64,000 nucleotides of DNA from Gracilariopsis chorda. Its lineage: Eukaryota; Rhodophyta; Florideophyceae; Gracilariales; Gracilariaceae. The stretch covers positions 248,001 to 312,000 of the forward strand of contig NBIV01000057.1 in the NCBI GenBank assembly GCA_003194525.1, written 5' to 3'. The notes beneath the pieces were generated by a model. It was given only the letters and a program-made list of their open reading frames with translations, did not search any database and was not told the origin of the DNA. A program made the translations under genes and the position numbers. Position 1 is the stretch's first letter, and every line of letters starts with the position of its first letter. Below, in pieces: positions 23,901 through 35,536 of the stretch.

Positions 23901-26230
23901 GTGGTCATCGCCCATACGACGGCGAGGCACTCTTTCTCCGATACGGAGTAGTTCCGCTCATGGACATTGAGCCAGCGCGACCAATAACCAATTGGATGTC
24001 GTTCCCCCTCGGGGGTGGTTTGAAAAAGAGCACACCCGACTTGGTAGTCGCTCGAGTCCGTATCTACGGAGTATGGCAACCCAAGTTTTGGGAGATGTAG
24101 GATTGGTGCTGATGTGACAGCCTCCTTCAAGGAGTTAAAAGCTTCCGATTGCTCGGGGGTAAAGGTTCCCAGTTTTCGGGGGTTCCCCTTTCGCAACAAC
24201 GCGTTCAGGGGCGCTGCAGTATCCGAAAAGTTCGGGATAAACCGTCGATAGACGTTGACCAGCCCCAAAAAGGAGCGCAGTTCCGTTTGAGTACGGGGTT
24301 CTTTCGCCTCAAAGAGGGATTTGACTCGAGCTTTCTCGATCGCTAACCGTCCAGGACGGATAATGTGACCCAGATACTTCACAGTATCTGTGAAAAACTC
24401 GCAATTCCTCAACTTGAGGGTAATTCCCGCATCGCGGAGTACGGTCAGCACGTCTCGGACGTGAGTGAGATGGTCGTCCAACGAGTTGGAGAAGATGATA
24501 ATATCATCAAAGTAGACCAGACAACTCCGCCACTTAAAGTGGTTGAGTAGAATATCTACTGCACGCTGAAAGGTGGCGGGGGCGTTGGTTAACCCAAATG
24601 GCATCCGCTTGAAGCGGTACGTTCCTGCATGGCAGGTGAATGCAGTTTTGTCGCGATCCTCCTGTCTGACAGGTACTTGCCAATATCCTCAATTGGCATC
24701 AAGGGCCGTGAACACGGTGGCGTCTCCAAGGGAGTCAATACACTCGTCCATACGAGAGATAGGGTACGTGTCCGTAACGGTCACGGCATTGAGCCGGCGG
24801 TAGTCGACACAGAACCTCCAGGTTCCGTCGGCCTTTAAAGCCAGTACAACTGGGGATGCCCAGGGTGATTGAGCGTGCTCAATCACACCTGCGCGGAGCA
24901 TCTTGTCCACTTGGGACTGCTCCTCTTCCCGAGCTTTCGGACCTGCCCTGTAAGGGGGTTGTGCAACCGGTCGCGCCCCGGGGATTAAATCGATCCGGTG
25001 TTCCGTTGCATTAATCTCGCCAAGCGAGCCATCCCACATTGTGGTGAATTCCCGTAACATGGTACGGAGTTTGTCGCGGTGCGACTCTGGCACGTGGCTA
25101 AAGTCCAGCGCTTCAAGTGCCTTTTCCGGATCAATCCGGTCGTTGCTCGATGGAGCATTGTCCTGTGGAACAGTTGTGGTTCGCAATTCTGAGTTACTCG
25201 GTATTTTCGATGCTGAAGTAGCGGTTTCCTCCCCCTCCTTAGACTTGACGTCTTCGGACGGCGGGGCGAACTCCTCAGAAGAGGTGGTAACTCCGAGTAC
25301 AACGGCGGCTGTCATCTTCGTCGGCAGCATTCCCATAGAATGGGGGGTTACACTCCCAATTACTTGGTGTTTTACCAGATACTGGGGGTGTTTGCCAAGG
25401 TTGGCAACCAATATCCGGAAAGGAATATCCGGGGAAATGGAGACAATTCCATTAGCCAGCGCCAGCTGGGATTTCTCGTACAACGAGGCGAGGGGTTGTA
25501 TAACCCGAAGACCGTGTTGACGGGAATTTACCTGCACCCAGACTTGGGACTCGGCCGGTATAGAAACCGAGGCAGCGACGCGGAGCTTGGTAGACTCGCG
25601 GGACGTGGGCGGTGGTTCCTGCGCAGCAGGGAGCGGAACTTGTTTCCGAGAGGACCGCTTTAACGGGCGGCGAACAATCGGAACCGACGATCCGTCGTCA
25701 AGTTCTACACGCCTGAGGCGGGGCCTGATTGGGTCGACAAATCTGTCGCAGTAATCACATCCCAGTATCACTGGTGCTGCCAATGAACGGCAAACGATGA
25801 AGTCCAACTTCACCACAGAGGTACCAAGTCTCACGACGAGGTCCACTGTGCCCACCGTTTGTAACGGATTGTTGTTCGCATCCGAAATGTCGGGGACCGC
25901 GTCAGAGCGGATACGCAGCCGCACAAGCGGGGGTAACAATGATTCCACAACAAAATTGGGGCCTGCAACTGTATCCAGGACGGTGAGAAACCTCACCATA
26001 AACTGGGGATCAAGGCCAAGGTCGGCATAGAACTTATAGTTGCGTTTGGCCAAGACCAAGACTCTACCGGGAATCCGGGGATTTTTACTCCGTATCCACG
26101 GGCGACGCAACACACCGAGGTGCGCAGAGTCCGCGTCAGCGGTGTCTTTCCTCGAGAGGACTTTCACCGGGGAGCGAGGCGAGGACGCCTCGGGCGCCAA
26201 CAGCCTCGTTCTTGAGGACACCTCTCCCAA
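20939..26230 (-). pseudogene. pol of chromovirus C (protease, RT, RNase H, integrase, linker)
   Basis: In order: a retropepsin-like region with LDTVAGPNF and ILGCDYCD; RT with FCVDYRRLN, MPFGLTNAPATFQ and YFDDIIIFS; RNase H with VDTDSSDYQVG, YTDHSSLRWL and an ALSRL end; integrase with the HHCC zinc region and the AIDILGP, LSDNGKQF and CNGQVERFN catalytic blocks. A Pro/Thr/Ser-rich linker of some 400 codons then runs to the chromodomain. All enzymes of an autonomous chromovirus are present. The polyprotein is interrupted a few times and is treated as a recent fossil. Confidence 0.93.
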
Positions 26231-26484
26231 AGGGGAGACTCCCTCAGTTAGTTTTCCGCCTTCGGCGGTGGGTTGGTTTCCTCGACAACGAGTGCTTCAT
26301 CCCGTTGACGGGGGTTTCTATCTGCCTAAGCGGGGGTTGCAACGGATGGTTGCGTGATCTCCCGAATCGGGGTGTATGAAGGTTGCCGCGCACGCGGGGT
26401 CTGTGGTAGGGCATGGGAAAAGTCCGTTTTAGCACGGAGGTAGGAAGCCGTCGGGACGGAACGTTTCTCCTCTGGAGTGAGGGC

Positions 26485-28422
26485 CTAATAATTTGCCACC
26501 ACCTTGGCCATATCCTTCAGTGAACAAAAACACTGAGGGGAGGTATGACCATGGGCATAGCACAGGTGGCAAATGAGAGCTAATGCCGCGACACGCGGAT
26601 TATTATTCCGAGTATCGGGGAAGCGAACCGCAGGGCGGGTATCAGTCCATCCAGGCTGTTGATAACGGGATTGACCGTTTGAAAACGGGAGTCGTTGGGG
26701 TTGGACCCAACTGTTACCACCGTATAGGACGGGATCTTCTGTTCCCGTATCATGGGTCATCTCCGTCGTTGACGGTAACTCACTGGTGGGTATCGACACA
26801 CCATCCCCCTGCGCTAAATGCACGGTATCAAATCCCTGTCCAGGGTTCCCATCCGCGGTGAGCGGGAGAGAGGAAGCTTCGCTTTCCAGCAACAACGCCT
26901 TGGCGGATTTAGACCGATTGTTCGGAGTTCTTGCACGAAGTGCATCCCCTTCCGCTCGGGCGTGTTGGACCAGCTCGAGGTAGGTGATCCTCCGCTTGTC
27001 CTCCCGATAACGGGTAACTAAACTCCGGATTGCCAGGTCAAGACCATCGATGAACATGGTACTACGCTCCCCAGCGGGGTATACGTTACCACATCTGTGG
27101 AAAGCCTTGTTAAGGCGCACCGAGTAGTCGGTCTCGGTCTCTCCAGCACGCTGGCGTGTATCTCGCAAAGCGAGGATAGCCTTCTGAATAGCGGTGTTGG
27201 TGGCGTAGGAGCGCAGAAGATACTGCACAGCCTCCGGCCAGCAAGTAACTCCTCCCTCGGAGGCACGAGAAGATCCTCTGACAGAGTTGTATTGGTCCTC
27301 CGCCATTCCCCGTAAGAAGTACGGTAAAACCAAATAGGCTTGTCCCTCATTCATACCGAGGATATCGGCCTCCGCTACAAAGCGGGATAGGAAATCCAGT
27401 ACTAGGACTGGGTCCTCTCCAGTAAAATACTGGTTGCGGAGCGAGAGCTGCATTCGCTTAATGCATTCTCGCACCTTTCCCGTACCACGGGGCTTACGTC
27501 CAAGTGACGAATCTTCGAGCCGGTAGTACCGGTATGATAAAAGCTTCCGGTAATCCGGGTTTGTCGGTTTCAATTCCCGAAGACCGGGGTTTCTTCTCCC
27601 TTTCTGGCGGGTTCGGACCACACCTTCAGTGGCCGATGACCGCTTCGAGCGGGAGGAGTAGCCTCGCTTCCCGTCCTCCGAGTCGGAGTCCGAGGAGCTC
27701 GAGCTAACGGAATGGTTTCGGGATGAGTCCGATGATGTCGAAGAATCGGAGTCCGAATATTTTCGGTGGTGTTTCCGTCGATGACGGCGTTTCTTCTTCC
27801 CAGCAAGCTGGTCGTTGTGCGATGCCTCGTTTACCGGATCACCCGGGGATGGTTTATCCATGAGGAAGAACTGCTCCAGCGTCTCCAGGCGGGCACCAAT
27901 CCGATCAAATCGGGCTTCAACTCCTTCGATGAAGGTGGCGGGTTGTCCCAAACTCTCCAACACGGAGTTGAAGTCAGACCGTAAAATACGGAGTTCCTCG
28001 GCGATCTCCTTTACGGGGGTTGCCAAGACCACCTCTTGGAGGGATTTTAGTTCCCCTACAAGGGTGTCATGGGCGGCCCACAGAGCGCGGACCTGGGGTT
28101 CCAGGGGAGTCCCCTGGGGGGTGTTATCGCCCGTTCCACGGGGGTTTGAAGCCGCGACAGCGGGAGCGGGCCGGGGTGCCTAGGGCACTGCGGCAACAGC
28201 CGGAGTCGATGCTGCATTCACCTGCGGGGTTGATAACGAGGGCAAAAGGAGGTTCCGGGGTTCCCGGTCGGAGGTATCATTCCGCGATGAGGTGGCGCCA
28301 GTACGGCTGGAACTTGTCCGTATAGGGATACGGGGTACAAACCGAACTTCGGAAGTGTCCGCGTTGTAGCGGGAGCGATTATGCGTAACCACTGGCTCCG
28401 CATCGGAGGGATTTCTCGACAT
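26485..28422 (-). pseudogene. gag of chromovirus C
   Basis: The region starts about 106 bp inside the 5' LTR. Its head is Ser/Thr/Arg-rich. It continues with a Ser/Asp/Lys-rich hinge and the retrotransposon-gag core (QLSLRNQYFTGED, then YLVLPYFLRGMAEDQY), and it ends with a zinc knuckle CHLCYAHGHTSPQC of the CCHC type. It would form the particle and bind element RNA. It is not fully open along its length. Confidence 0.9.
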
Positions 28423-28509
28423 GAGAAAATACCGTTACGACGGGAAACGATCACGGAACTTCCGGTAAATAAAAACAAACCTCGTAAGAGGGAAAACAAA
28501 AACCGATTC

Positions 28510-28524
28510 TAGGTCGGAAGACCA
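28510..28524 (-). other. Primer-binding site of chromovirus C
   Basis: Read on the minus strand, TGGTCTTCCGACC begins 3 nt after the end of the 5' LTR. TGG pairs with a tRNA CCA end, as in most Ty3/gypsy elements. I could not name the tRNA. Confidence 0.6.
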
Positions 28525-28527
28525 CTT

Positions 28528-29354
28528 TGTGGTGCAATGCCCCAAAGGGGAAAAACACCGAAAGACGTTCGGGATCTTCCTCTCACGAGGTGAACCCAGT
28601 TGGGTAGAGCCCTCCCAGAGGTGTCACGGCGAAGCCGGTTTGTAAGACCAGGGACACCTGTCGCGACTCGCGCAGGGAGGTGAAGGCGAAGAATCGGTAT
28701 CCGCGTGAGCGGGGTGCGATCCTCAGTAGAGGTATGTTTCCACGTAAGTGGGGGTGTGTGAGCGGATGCGCACATGAGGGCCGCGGATAGTGGGAGGTGC
28801 TACCCTAAAAAGGGGAAAAAGGAAGGGCGAAGAGGAGGAAAGAAGGACAAAGTGAGTCGCGAGAGCGACGAACAGATACGGCAATGCCGGTTGACAGGAC
28901 TCCCTATACAGGGCGAAACAACAATGTGATTGGAACAATTATACTCCCAAGGATGGGCTTCTTTAGATGTGCAAGGGGGTTAGATGTCCCGTGGTTTACG
29001 GCGTTTCCCTCCAAGGAGGAGTAGAGTACGCGCGCAAGCGGCAACAACTAGAGCCAATTCCCCAGGTTGGGGTCCCTTGTTGGGGAAGTTTTACTGGTGC
29101 GACGGCATTGCGCAGTCGCACTAAGTACTAGCTTCCCAGAAATGGGTGTGAAAATAATAAATAGTATTAACTAAAATACTCCACATTTCGTGGCAACATC
29201 CACTACTGTGGCCAACCGCCAATTGGCCGAAAACCGTGTCCCACGTGTCCATATCCACCATAGTGGGGCGTAGTTCATATACACACTACACAACCGATAA
29301 TATCGGGAAAGCGTTCAAGTACCAAGAATCCCTCCCTGAGGGCGTTGCACTACA
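28528..29354 (-). repeat. 5' LTR of chromovirus C
   Basis: It is the right 827-bp copy, ending GTTGCACTACA next to GAGCA. Differences from the left copy are about 17 scattered substitutions with no length change, which suggests a recent insertion. Confidence 0.93.
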
Positions 29355-32150
29355 GAGCACATCATGATTGTTTGACTTCAGTTCATGGCTTTACTCTAGA
29401 CGAAATGCTACTGGGCCAAGTTTTTCTGTGATCTTGAATTGCCTAACGTATTGGATACGTAGCTTGAAATTCTTCCCCACGTGGTTTGCAATGAGGCTTT
29501 TTGTGGACAATTTGACTTTTTGTGCAAATTTGAAAAGGCAAATGTATCGATTCTTGTCGGTGTATGACTTGGAGTAACGATTTTGTATTTCAATTTGTGT
29601 TCTTGGTTCTCTTATCACTGTTTCATGCTTTTGAGGAACTTTAGAGCTGCATCATTTTCTCTCATATGAGAGTATCGAGCGGTAGTACTGCTGGGTGGTC
29701 ACCATACGTTATAAAAAAATGTGTCCACTTTGGACTTGAGTTCTTTGACGAGTTTTACGCTAATTCGAACTCTATGACGTACTCATGGCAATTTTATTTC
29801 TGGAAATTGACGTATGGTCTAATCATTTCTTCAATTGTTCTGTTCATTACAATGGTTTCACCATCTCTTTGTAGATGATATGCTGTTGATTTCCATATCT
29901 GAGAGCCATGAGAAGGAACAGTGTTTTATAAAAGTTGCTCATAAAAATCTCTTCGCTGTCGGGGATGATGACTTTGGAAAGGATATGATGTTTGTATATG
30001 CGTTCAAAGTAGAGGCTTGCAGTCTATATAAACTGCAGTGACGTCCGATGTGGTTTGAATAATTCTTAGTAACTTGGATACGCCGTCTGCTACTACGTGC
30101 AATGCGCTATTCTCAAATATTGTTTTGGGAGGCGGTGTGATCAAATTCATTGTAATTTGTGCCTACTTCCTTGTCGGCGGAGGTAGTGGTTGTAGTTGAA
30201 CTTGTGGTTTTATGGTTCCTGATTTCGTTTCTCGACACTTCAGACATGAGTCAGAATACTCTTTAATCATTTGGCGTAACGATTTCGAGTGGTATAGCCT
30301 CCAAATATTTTCACATGTCTTTTTGAATGCTAGGTGTCCTGGTAAAGGTTTCTCGTGGTAGTATTGTAGTATCTTCAGTTATACTTAGCTTTTTGGTACG
30401 AAGAGTCGTCCTTCTTTATAAAAGAACCCGTTCTCTTTGTGAAATGGGTGCTGTGGAGATTTGTATAAGGTTTCAAATTCTTTGTCCTTTTTATATCCGT
30501 TGATGAGTGCGCCCTTTTTTTGGATCCCTCACCAAGCTAGGATACCGCATTGACTTTGGAAGTACTGAAAAAATTTTCCTGTAGTAACTAACAATTCCTC
30601 ACTTCACGTTTTTCAACATGTTTTGGGGTATCCTGAAAGGTCTGCCACAACTTAGGGTTTCCCTTTGACCGGCTGAAAGAAGAGTTAAACTTCACGAATA
30701 TCTCCAGCCAGCGTACCTGTCTTTGAAATAGGTTCGGTCGAAATTCAAGATAATTCAACGGGTAGCTGTCAGTACATAATGTGAACGCTTGGCCATGAAG
30801 ATACATTCTCCTTATTCTTAGCGTGTCTTTTACTTCCAAGAATTCTTTCCTATGGGCTACATAACGTTGTTCTGCAGCGTTCAATGGTTTTTACGAAAAT
30901 CCCACAAGTCATTTACCATTGTTTTCAAAATGTTCCACGACAGCTCCAATGGCGTGTTCAGAAGTGCCGGTACTAGTGAGAGTGGGAAGTTTTGGGTCAA
31001 AGTGTCTCAGTACTGGGGTTGTATTTACACATTTCTTCAGGGCCTCAAAACTCTCAAGTTGTTCTTCACTCCATTCAACCTTGGTCAAAGGTTTTGGTAT
31101 TGCGTAGTAGTTCTTAAAAAGTCTTTTGTAGTCATTTACTAACCTGAGAAATGCCTGGACGTCGGTTTTGTTTTTCAGTGTCCTCCAACTCAACATTGCA
31201 TCAAATTTCTGCACCTCGAAGGATATACCTTCTGCAATCATATTGTTTCTTATGTACTCGACTGTCATTTTCTTGAATTCAAAATTTGAAAGCTTTTCAT
31301 AACGCTTGGGATTACACAGTTTGCCGAGTACACATCTGAGATGCTTGAGATGTTGGTCTTTGTGTGTAATATAAACAAGGATGTTATCTTGATATCCAGA
31401 AACGAACGATTCTAAGTACTCAAAATAAAACGCTATTCATCAGGTTCATGAATGAAGCTGGCGCGTTGGTAAGAGTGACGGGGTGTAAAAAGAACTTAAA
31501 GTGACCATATCGTGTACAAACGGCTTTTATAGGACCTTACTGTTCACAAAGTTTTGTTTGATGATAACACGAACGGTTATCTATTTTCTAGAATATTCTA
31601 GCTCCAATGAACTGATCGAATATTTCATCAGTACTAGGTAAAGGATTGGTATTCTCTACCGTTAGTATTTTGAAACTTTGGTAGTTTATGTATCGCTTTA
31701 ATGACTCATATCATATTTCTTCGCAGCAAACAGTACCGGTGCACCCTAAGGACTTGAGGCTGGTTGGGTGAAAATCTGTTGAAGTACTTAGTCGATATGC
31801 TTACGCAGTTTTATAAGTTATCCGAAATTTGATATAATCCTTTCTGGAATGGTGCAGAATCACGTAGTAGATCGATGTTAAAGCCTTTTTCTCGTTTTGG
31901 GGGTAGTCTTTTTGGGGGTTATTGGAGAGTTTATCTTTCTAATCAATCAACGACGACCTCCGGTTGGGGTCTCGTACTTTTGTTTCTTCTGGTTCATTTA
32001 GGTTTCGTGCAAGAAAATCAAATACTGGTAACATTTTTATATACACTTCATGATACTGTTGATTGTTGTCATATTGTTCTTTCTTTTCTATGTAGCGTGA
32101 ATGAAAACTTGTTCGTTTTTGAGGGGGAATGATATAACATTTGTGCGGTG
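29355..32150 (-). mobile_element. Right part of chromovirus D, old and AT-rich
   Basis: On the minus strand one finds the C-terminal end of integrase (LSTKSLIANHVGKNF and GPVAFRLE near 29.4-29.6 kb), zinc-binding and catalytic integrase remnants (29.7-30.5 kb), RNase H (YVAHRKEFLEV and FTLCTDSYPLNYL, 30.6-30.9 kb) and the end of RT (VQAFLRLVNDYKRL, 30.9-31.3 kb). Fainter RT and possibly protease traces reach about 32.1 kb. Codons are AT-rich, unlike elements A-C. It is broken in a dozen or more places. The chromodomain end lies on the other side of the inserted element C. Confidence 0.75.
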
Positions 32151-32449
32151 GTTCACGCTGGATTGAAGTGGTGGATCCAGTTCATTCCGAGGATTGACTC
32201 ATATCCGTATAGCCGGCAGATATTGAACATTCTTTTCTCTTTGAGTTGTCTCATTTCTAATATGACACCTCTTTTGTCAGTCTTTTCCAGGACGGTAGCT
32301 CATTTTGACGGTTAAAAGTCGATGATTTTAACGAAAGATTTAGAAACGTACAGGTAAATACTGTTGTTAGTGTAGACCACACCACTTCTGAAGTCTCGTT
32401 TGCGATGGTTACAAAACAACTAGTGAGGTCCGCACTGTTACCTGTGTCT

Positions 32450-33560
32450 AAACTAGTACCGTGATAATAAAGGTAGTGTATACAGCACTAATTTTGACTC
32501 GATCAAATAGTGTGGATACTAACCAGAGCTGACTTGCGCTGTTTTCTTCGAGTCGAGCCACCTGCATCGTAAACTGATCAACACGCACGACTACGAACAG
32601 GTTTCCGTTGACCACAGCAAAATGAAGCACGTTCCGAATGAGCATAACTGGCACACCAATCTTGAAATCCAAGCTGTGAGGTGGTACTCCAGTGGTGCAT
32701 ACTGATATGCAAACTCGGGAACAAAATTATTGGTGACGTCGGGCTTTGAGTTCTGTACACCGTCAGGTTGTACTTTTGTCGCTGATGAAACAGTGAAGCG
32801 TTCACCAGTACACAGATCCAGCACTGCCGCATTGTGTTCATCGACCAACTGATTTTTGGAGCCAATGAAAATTTTTCTGAGATAAACATCCTCCATGCGT
32901 GGTGTTGTGAGCCACTTCCACAGGAAGTGATAAGCTTTTTGCATGCCACCGGTAGATCTGAGTGGTAGTTGAGAGTTATTGGATATTGTGTTGCGTGCAA
33001 TGGAACGAAACAGCGACGCAAATGTCGGATTATCGGCTTGACGTACATATGCGGTGAGTTACAGCATTTGAACCGAGCACAATGTCCACAGATCACTCTT
33101 CCACGGCAATTCGTTGAGAATATTTGTGTACAATCGTCTTACATTTCTACTTGCCTCGGCCTCCATGTACATCTGCGGCACTAATGGCAGCAGCTGGAAG
33201 TAGTTGCCGGATAGAACGATGGTCAAGCCTTCAAACGGAAGCTGGTTTTACATTCCACTGCAGCGAATATATTTTAGAAATGCATTCATGAGTTTAAAGA
33301 GCTTTCGTGAGAGCATGGACGCCTCATCCAAGACGAGCAGTTGTATTAAGCGTGGCAGTTCTGCAAATGGAGATAAAACCATAGTTTGAAAAAGTGGCTG
33401 TAATGGTGCTTGTCCTTTCTTTGTCAGTTACACCCAGTCCGAGCAGGTTATGTAAAGTGCAGCCATCCTCCTACAAAGATACTGCAATGACTGTTGTAGC
33501 AGGCGACCTGCACACGAGCTCGGCCTTGTCCAGGTCTCAGGCGAGCAACAGTGCCCAAAG
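32450..33560 (-). pseudogene. PIF1-like DNA helicase, decayed, possibly from a Helitron
   Basis: The minus strand shows the ordered motifs of PIF1 helicases: TLHNLLGLG-like residues (about 33.43-33.47 kb), a Walker B block LLVLDEASMLSRKLFKLMN (about 33.3 kb), LSGNYFQLLP (about 33.2 kb), YLRKIFIGSKNQLVDEHNAAV (about 32.86 kb) and DFKIGVPVMLIRNV (about 32.65 kb). The Walker A lysine motif is not visible and many stops and frameshifts interrupt it. PIF1-like helicases of this style in element-rich DNA are usually Helitron parts, but no Rep domain or CTRR end was found, so a host PIF1 pseudogene is possible. Confidence 0.7.
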
Positions 33561-33900
33561 TAGCCAAAAGTTACAACACTGCGCTATTGGCCAAGCCTGA
33601 ATGGGATGAAAAATAGTGGTTATGGTCAGCAAGTGAGATGCATTTGGCATTACGCTAGTGCAGTATATACGTCTGTTGCATGCATTTCTGCAATGAAACT
33701 TCAGTATACACTGCACTGGCGCAGTGCAACGTGCCACGTGTTTGAATGAACAGCCGGGGTTTTGCTGCTGAGTCGCTGTCACTACAATTTGATTGTATTG
33801 CAAGCCATTCGGCAGCCATTGCACAGTCAACATGCAGCAGGAGCAGCTAATTAACTGAACAATTTGCTGCTGCTGCTGCTGCTGAATGCTTTTAATGGTA

Positions 33901-33978
33901 GGGAGGCGTTGCGCCAAATGGGCGTTTTGCATGCGCAAACGGGAGCATGCAAAGCGAATTTGTGGCGCAACGCCTCCC
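33901..33978. repeat. Foldback hairpin with 16-bp arms
   Basis: GGGAGGCGTTGCGCCA at 33901 is repeated in perfect reverse complement at 33963-33978. Inner segments GCGTTTTGCATGC and GCATGCAAAGCG extend the stem. It resembles a small foldback or MITE-like element. No target duplication was recognised. Confidence 0.75.
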
Positions 33979-34011
33979 GTCAGTCAACAACACCCCCCTC
34001 ATACATGAGCA

Positions 34012-34060
34012 AATCTCAGCACCCCATCTCTTAATGACTAAGAGTGAGGGTGCTGAGATT
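34012..34060. repeat. Foldback hairpin with 22-bp arms
   Basis: AATCTCAGCACC near 34012 is answered by GGTGCTGAGATT ending at 34060. About 19 of 22 arm positions pair around a loop of about five bases. It lies 34 bp from the preceding hairpin; the two may belong to one unit. Confidence 0.7.
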
Positions 34061-35109
34061 AAGATTTGGAACGACAAGTGCATCGTATGGTGAGGTTTAT
34101 GATAGTATTGGATGCTTTTTAGATTGACAACTGCGTCAATATGGCGCTTTTGAGTAATATACGGTAGCTTATACTCGAAGTAGGTTTAAGCGCCCAGTAA
34201 TATGGGTTTAGTGGATGCATTGCGTGTTTTTAGAGCTATTAGAAGCTGTAATGTCTGTTGTCTAGATTAGTCAACAAATTGGACAGAGTTTAGAAGATGC
34301 TCGAAAAATATTGCCGTCAGTCGCCAGATATTGTTAACGAGCGCAATATGAATGAAAATGGCTTCGGAAAGTGACAAAAAGATTTTGCACTTAAATGACC
34401 TGGCTTTGCGTCGCGGTGAATTGATGTAGCATCTTAGTCGTACACGCGTAAAAAAAGCCGTGAGGCAGCAGAGCAAACGGCTCGTAACCGTGCGCTTCTG
34501 GTAATGGTGGATATGGGTAGCATGGAATGTGGTGATGAACAGTCAAATTGGCGATGGGGGTAAGAGATTGGCAGGAAGTGGTTGTTTGGTACGGTTGGCA
34601 TATGTTAATGGATGGTTGCGGTCGTGCTAAGGTTGTAACTTTAACGTGGCGGCAGTGATATGGATTTATCATTATTTTCGCTGGCACTGGCACGCCGCCG
34701 ACACGCTTGACGAATTTCAATGACGTAGGAAAATGGCCTCTTCTGGCGACGTCCATTATTTTTGTTCTCCCTTGTGAAATACTACACCACCGGCTACGAA
34801 ACTTTTGTGCCTTGTAGTCTGCTCAAAGAGAAAATTAGAAAAGCTTTCAGATTGTAAATTGGACGGCTACAAGCTGAGTTATGAGTTCTGAGATTCCGGT
34901 TTGCAACGGAATGGAGCTCATCCGATGAATTTCATGTTGAACAGTTATGCATGTCAACAAGTGGCAACTTGACCTTTCTTCCCGAAATCTCTGCCTCCAT
35001 CATGGCGGTTTAGGTTTGTGTCATACTGATGCAATATATGTAAGCTATTTCAGAAGAGAAGCGTGCATTTTATACCGAGATTTAGAGTTGAATTGTGGAC
35101 GAAGCTTTC
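34061..35109. other. Stretch without a recognisable gene
   Basis: Short overlapping frames on the minus strand (34267-34756) have no recognisable domain. It lies between the helicase/hairpin debris and copia element E. Confidence 0.4.
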
Positions 35110-35114
35110 TTGTA

Positions 35115-35270
35115 TGTAGCTGTTTCTAGCTTTGTGTCTTTTCCACTGTCTCCCTCCTCCCATCATGCTGGTGAAGGCAGATCAGTGAGGTCATTTATTT
35201 GGTGCCTCCAGTCGGGACGAGTGGACTGTAAACCACGTCCCAACTGGTCGCCAGCGTGTCTCCATTCACA
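35115..35270 (-). repeat. 3' LTR of copia element E
   Basis: It is the left 156-bp copy, bounded by TG...CA and preceded by TTGTA (35110-35114). A purine-rich stretch (GCGAGGGACGG, minus strand) lies at its inner edge as a polypurine tract. Confidence 0.85.
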
Positions 35271-35536
35271 CCGTCCCTCGCAAGCAAGTCATTCGGCGCA
35301 GATTGCGACTAATCTACTCTATGATTATGAAGCATAGTAACCACCATTAAAAACCTGTACCACAGCAAAACCTTATAGGAAAAATCTGCAGTCTAGGAAA
35401 AGGTATGATACTCTTACTACATCCAATACTAATCACCATGAAATATAAGAATCTACTTTCAAAACAAAACTTGGAAGTATACAAGCAAGGTTAGTTAGAA
35501 ATCAACATATTCAGATAATACTTACAAGTAGCAATA

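Larger units (their letters stand above)
19440..29354 (-). mobile_element. Chromovirus C (Ty3/gypsy with chromodomain), young, nearly whole
   Basis: It is bounded by two 827-bp direct repeats (19440-20266 and 28528-29354) that begin TGTGGTGCAAT and end GTTGCACTACA, with about 17 differences (about 2%). The flanks read GAACA and GAGCA, a probable 5-bp target duplication with one change. A primer-binding site (TGGTCTTCCG, minus strand) lies 3 nt inside the right LTR, and a polypurine tract (AGGGGGGATA, minus strand) abuts the left LTR. Gag, protease, RT, RNase H, integrase, a long Pro/Thr-rich linker and a chromodomain follow in order. It carries a few breaks, about three or four. It is inserted in element D and is the youngest retroelement seen here, together with copia E. 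Confidence 0.93.

Noticed and set aside
33901-34060. The hairpins as the 3' terminal hairpin of a Helitron
   Set aside because: They lie on the 5' side of the minus-strand helicase, and no CTRR end follows either of them.
35115-35270. The 35.1-kb and 47.1-kb repeats as a dispersed host exon or SINE
   Set aside because: TG...CA ends, identical TTGTA flanks, an adjoining primer-binding site and copia genes in between show they are LTRs of one element.
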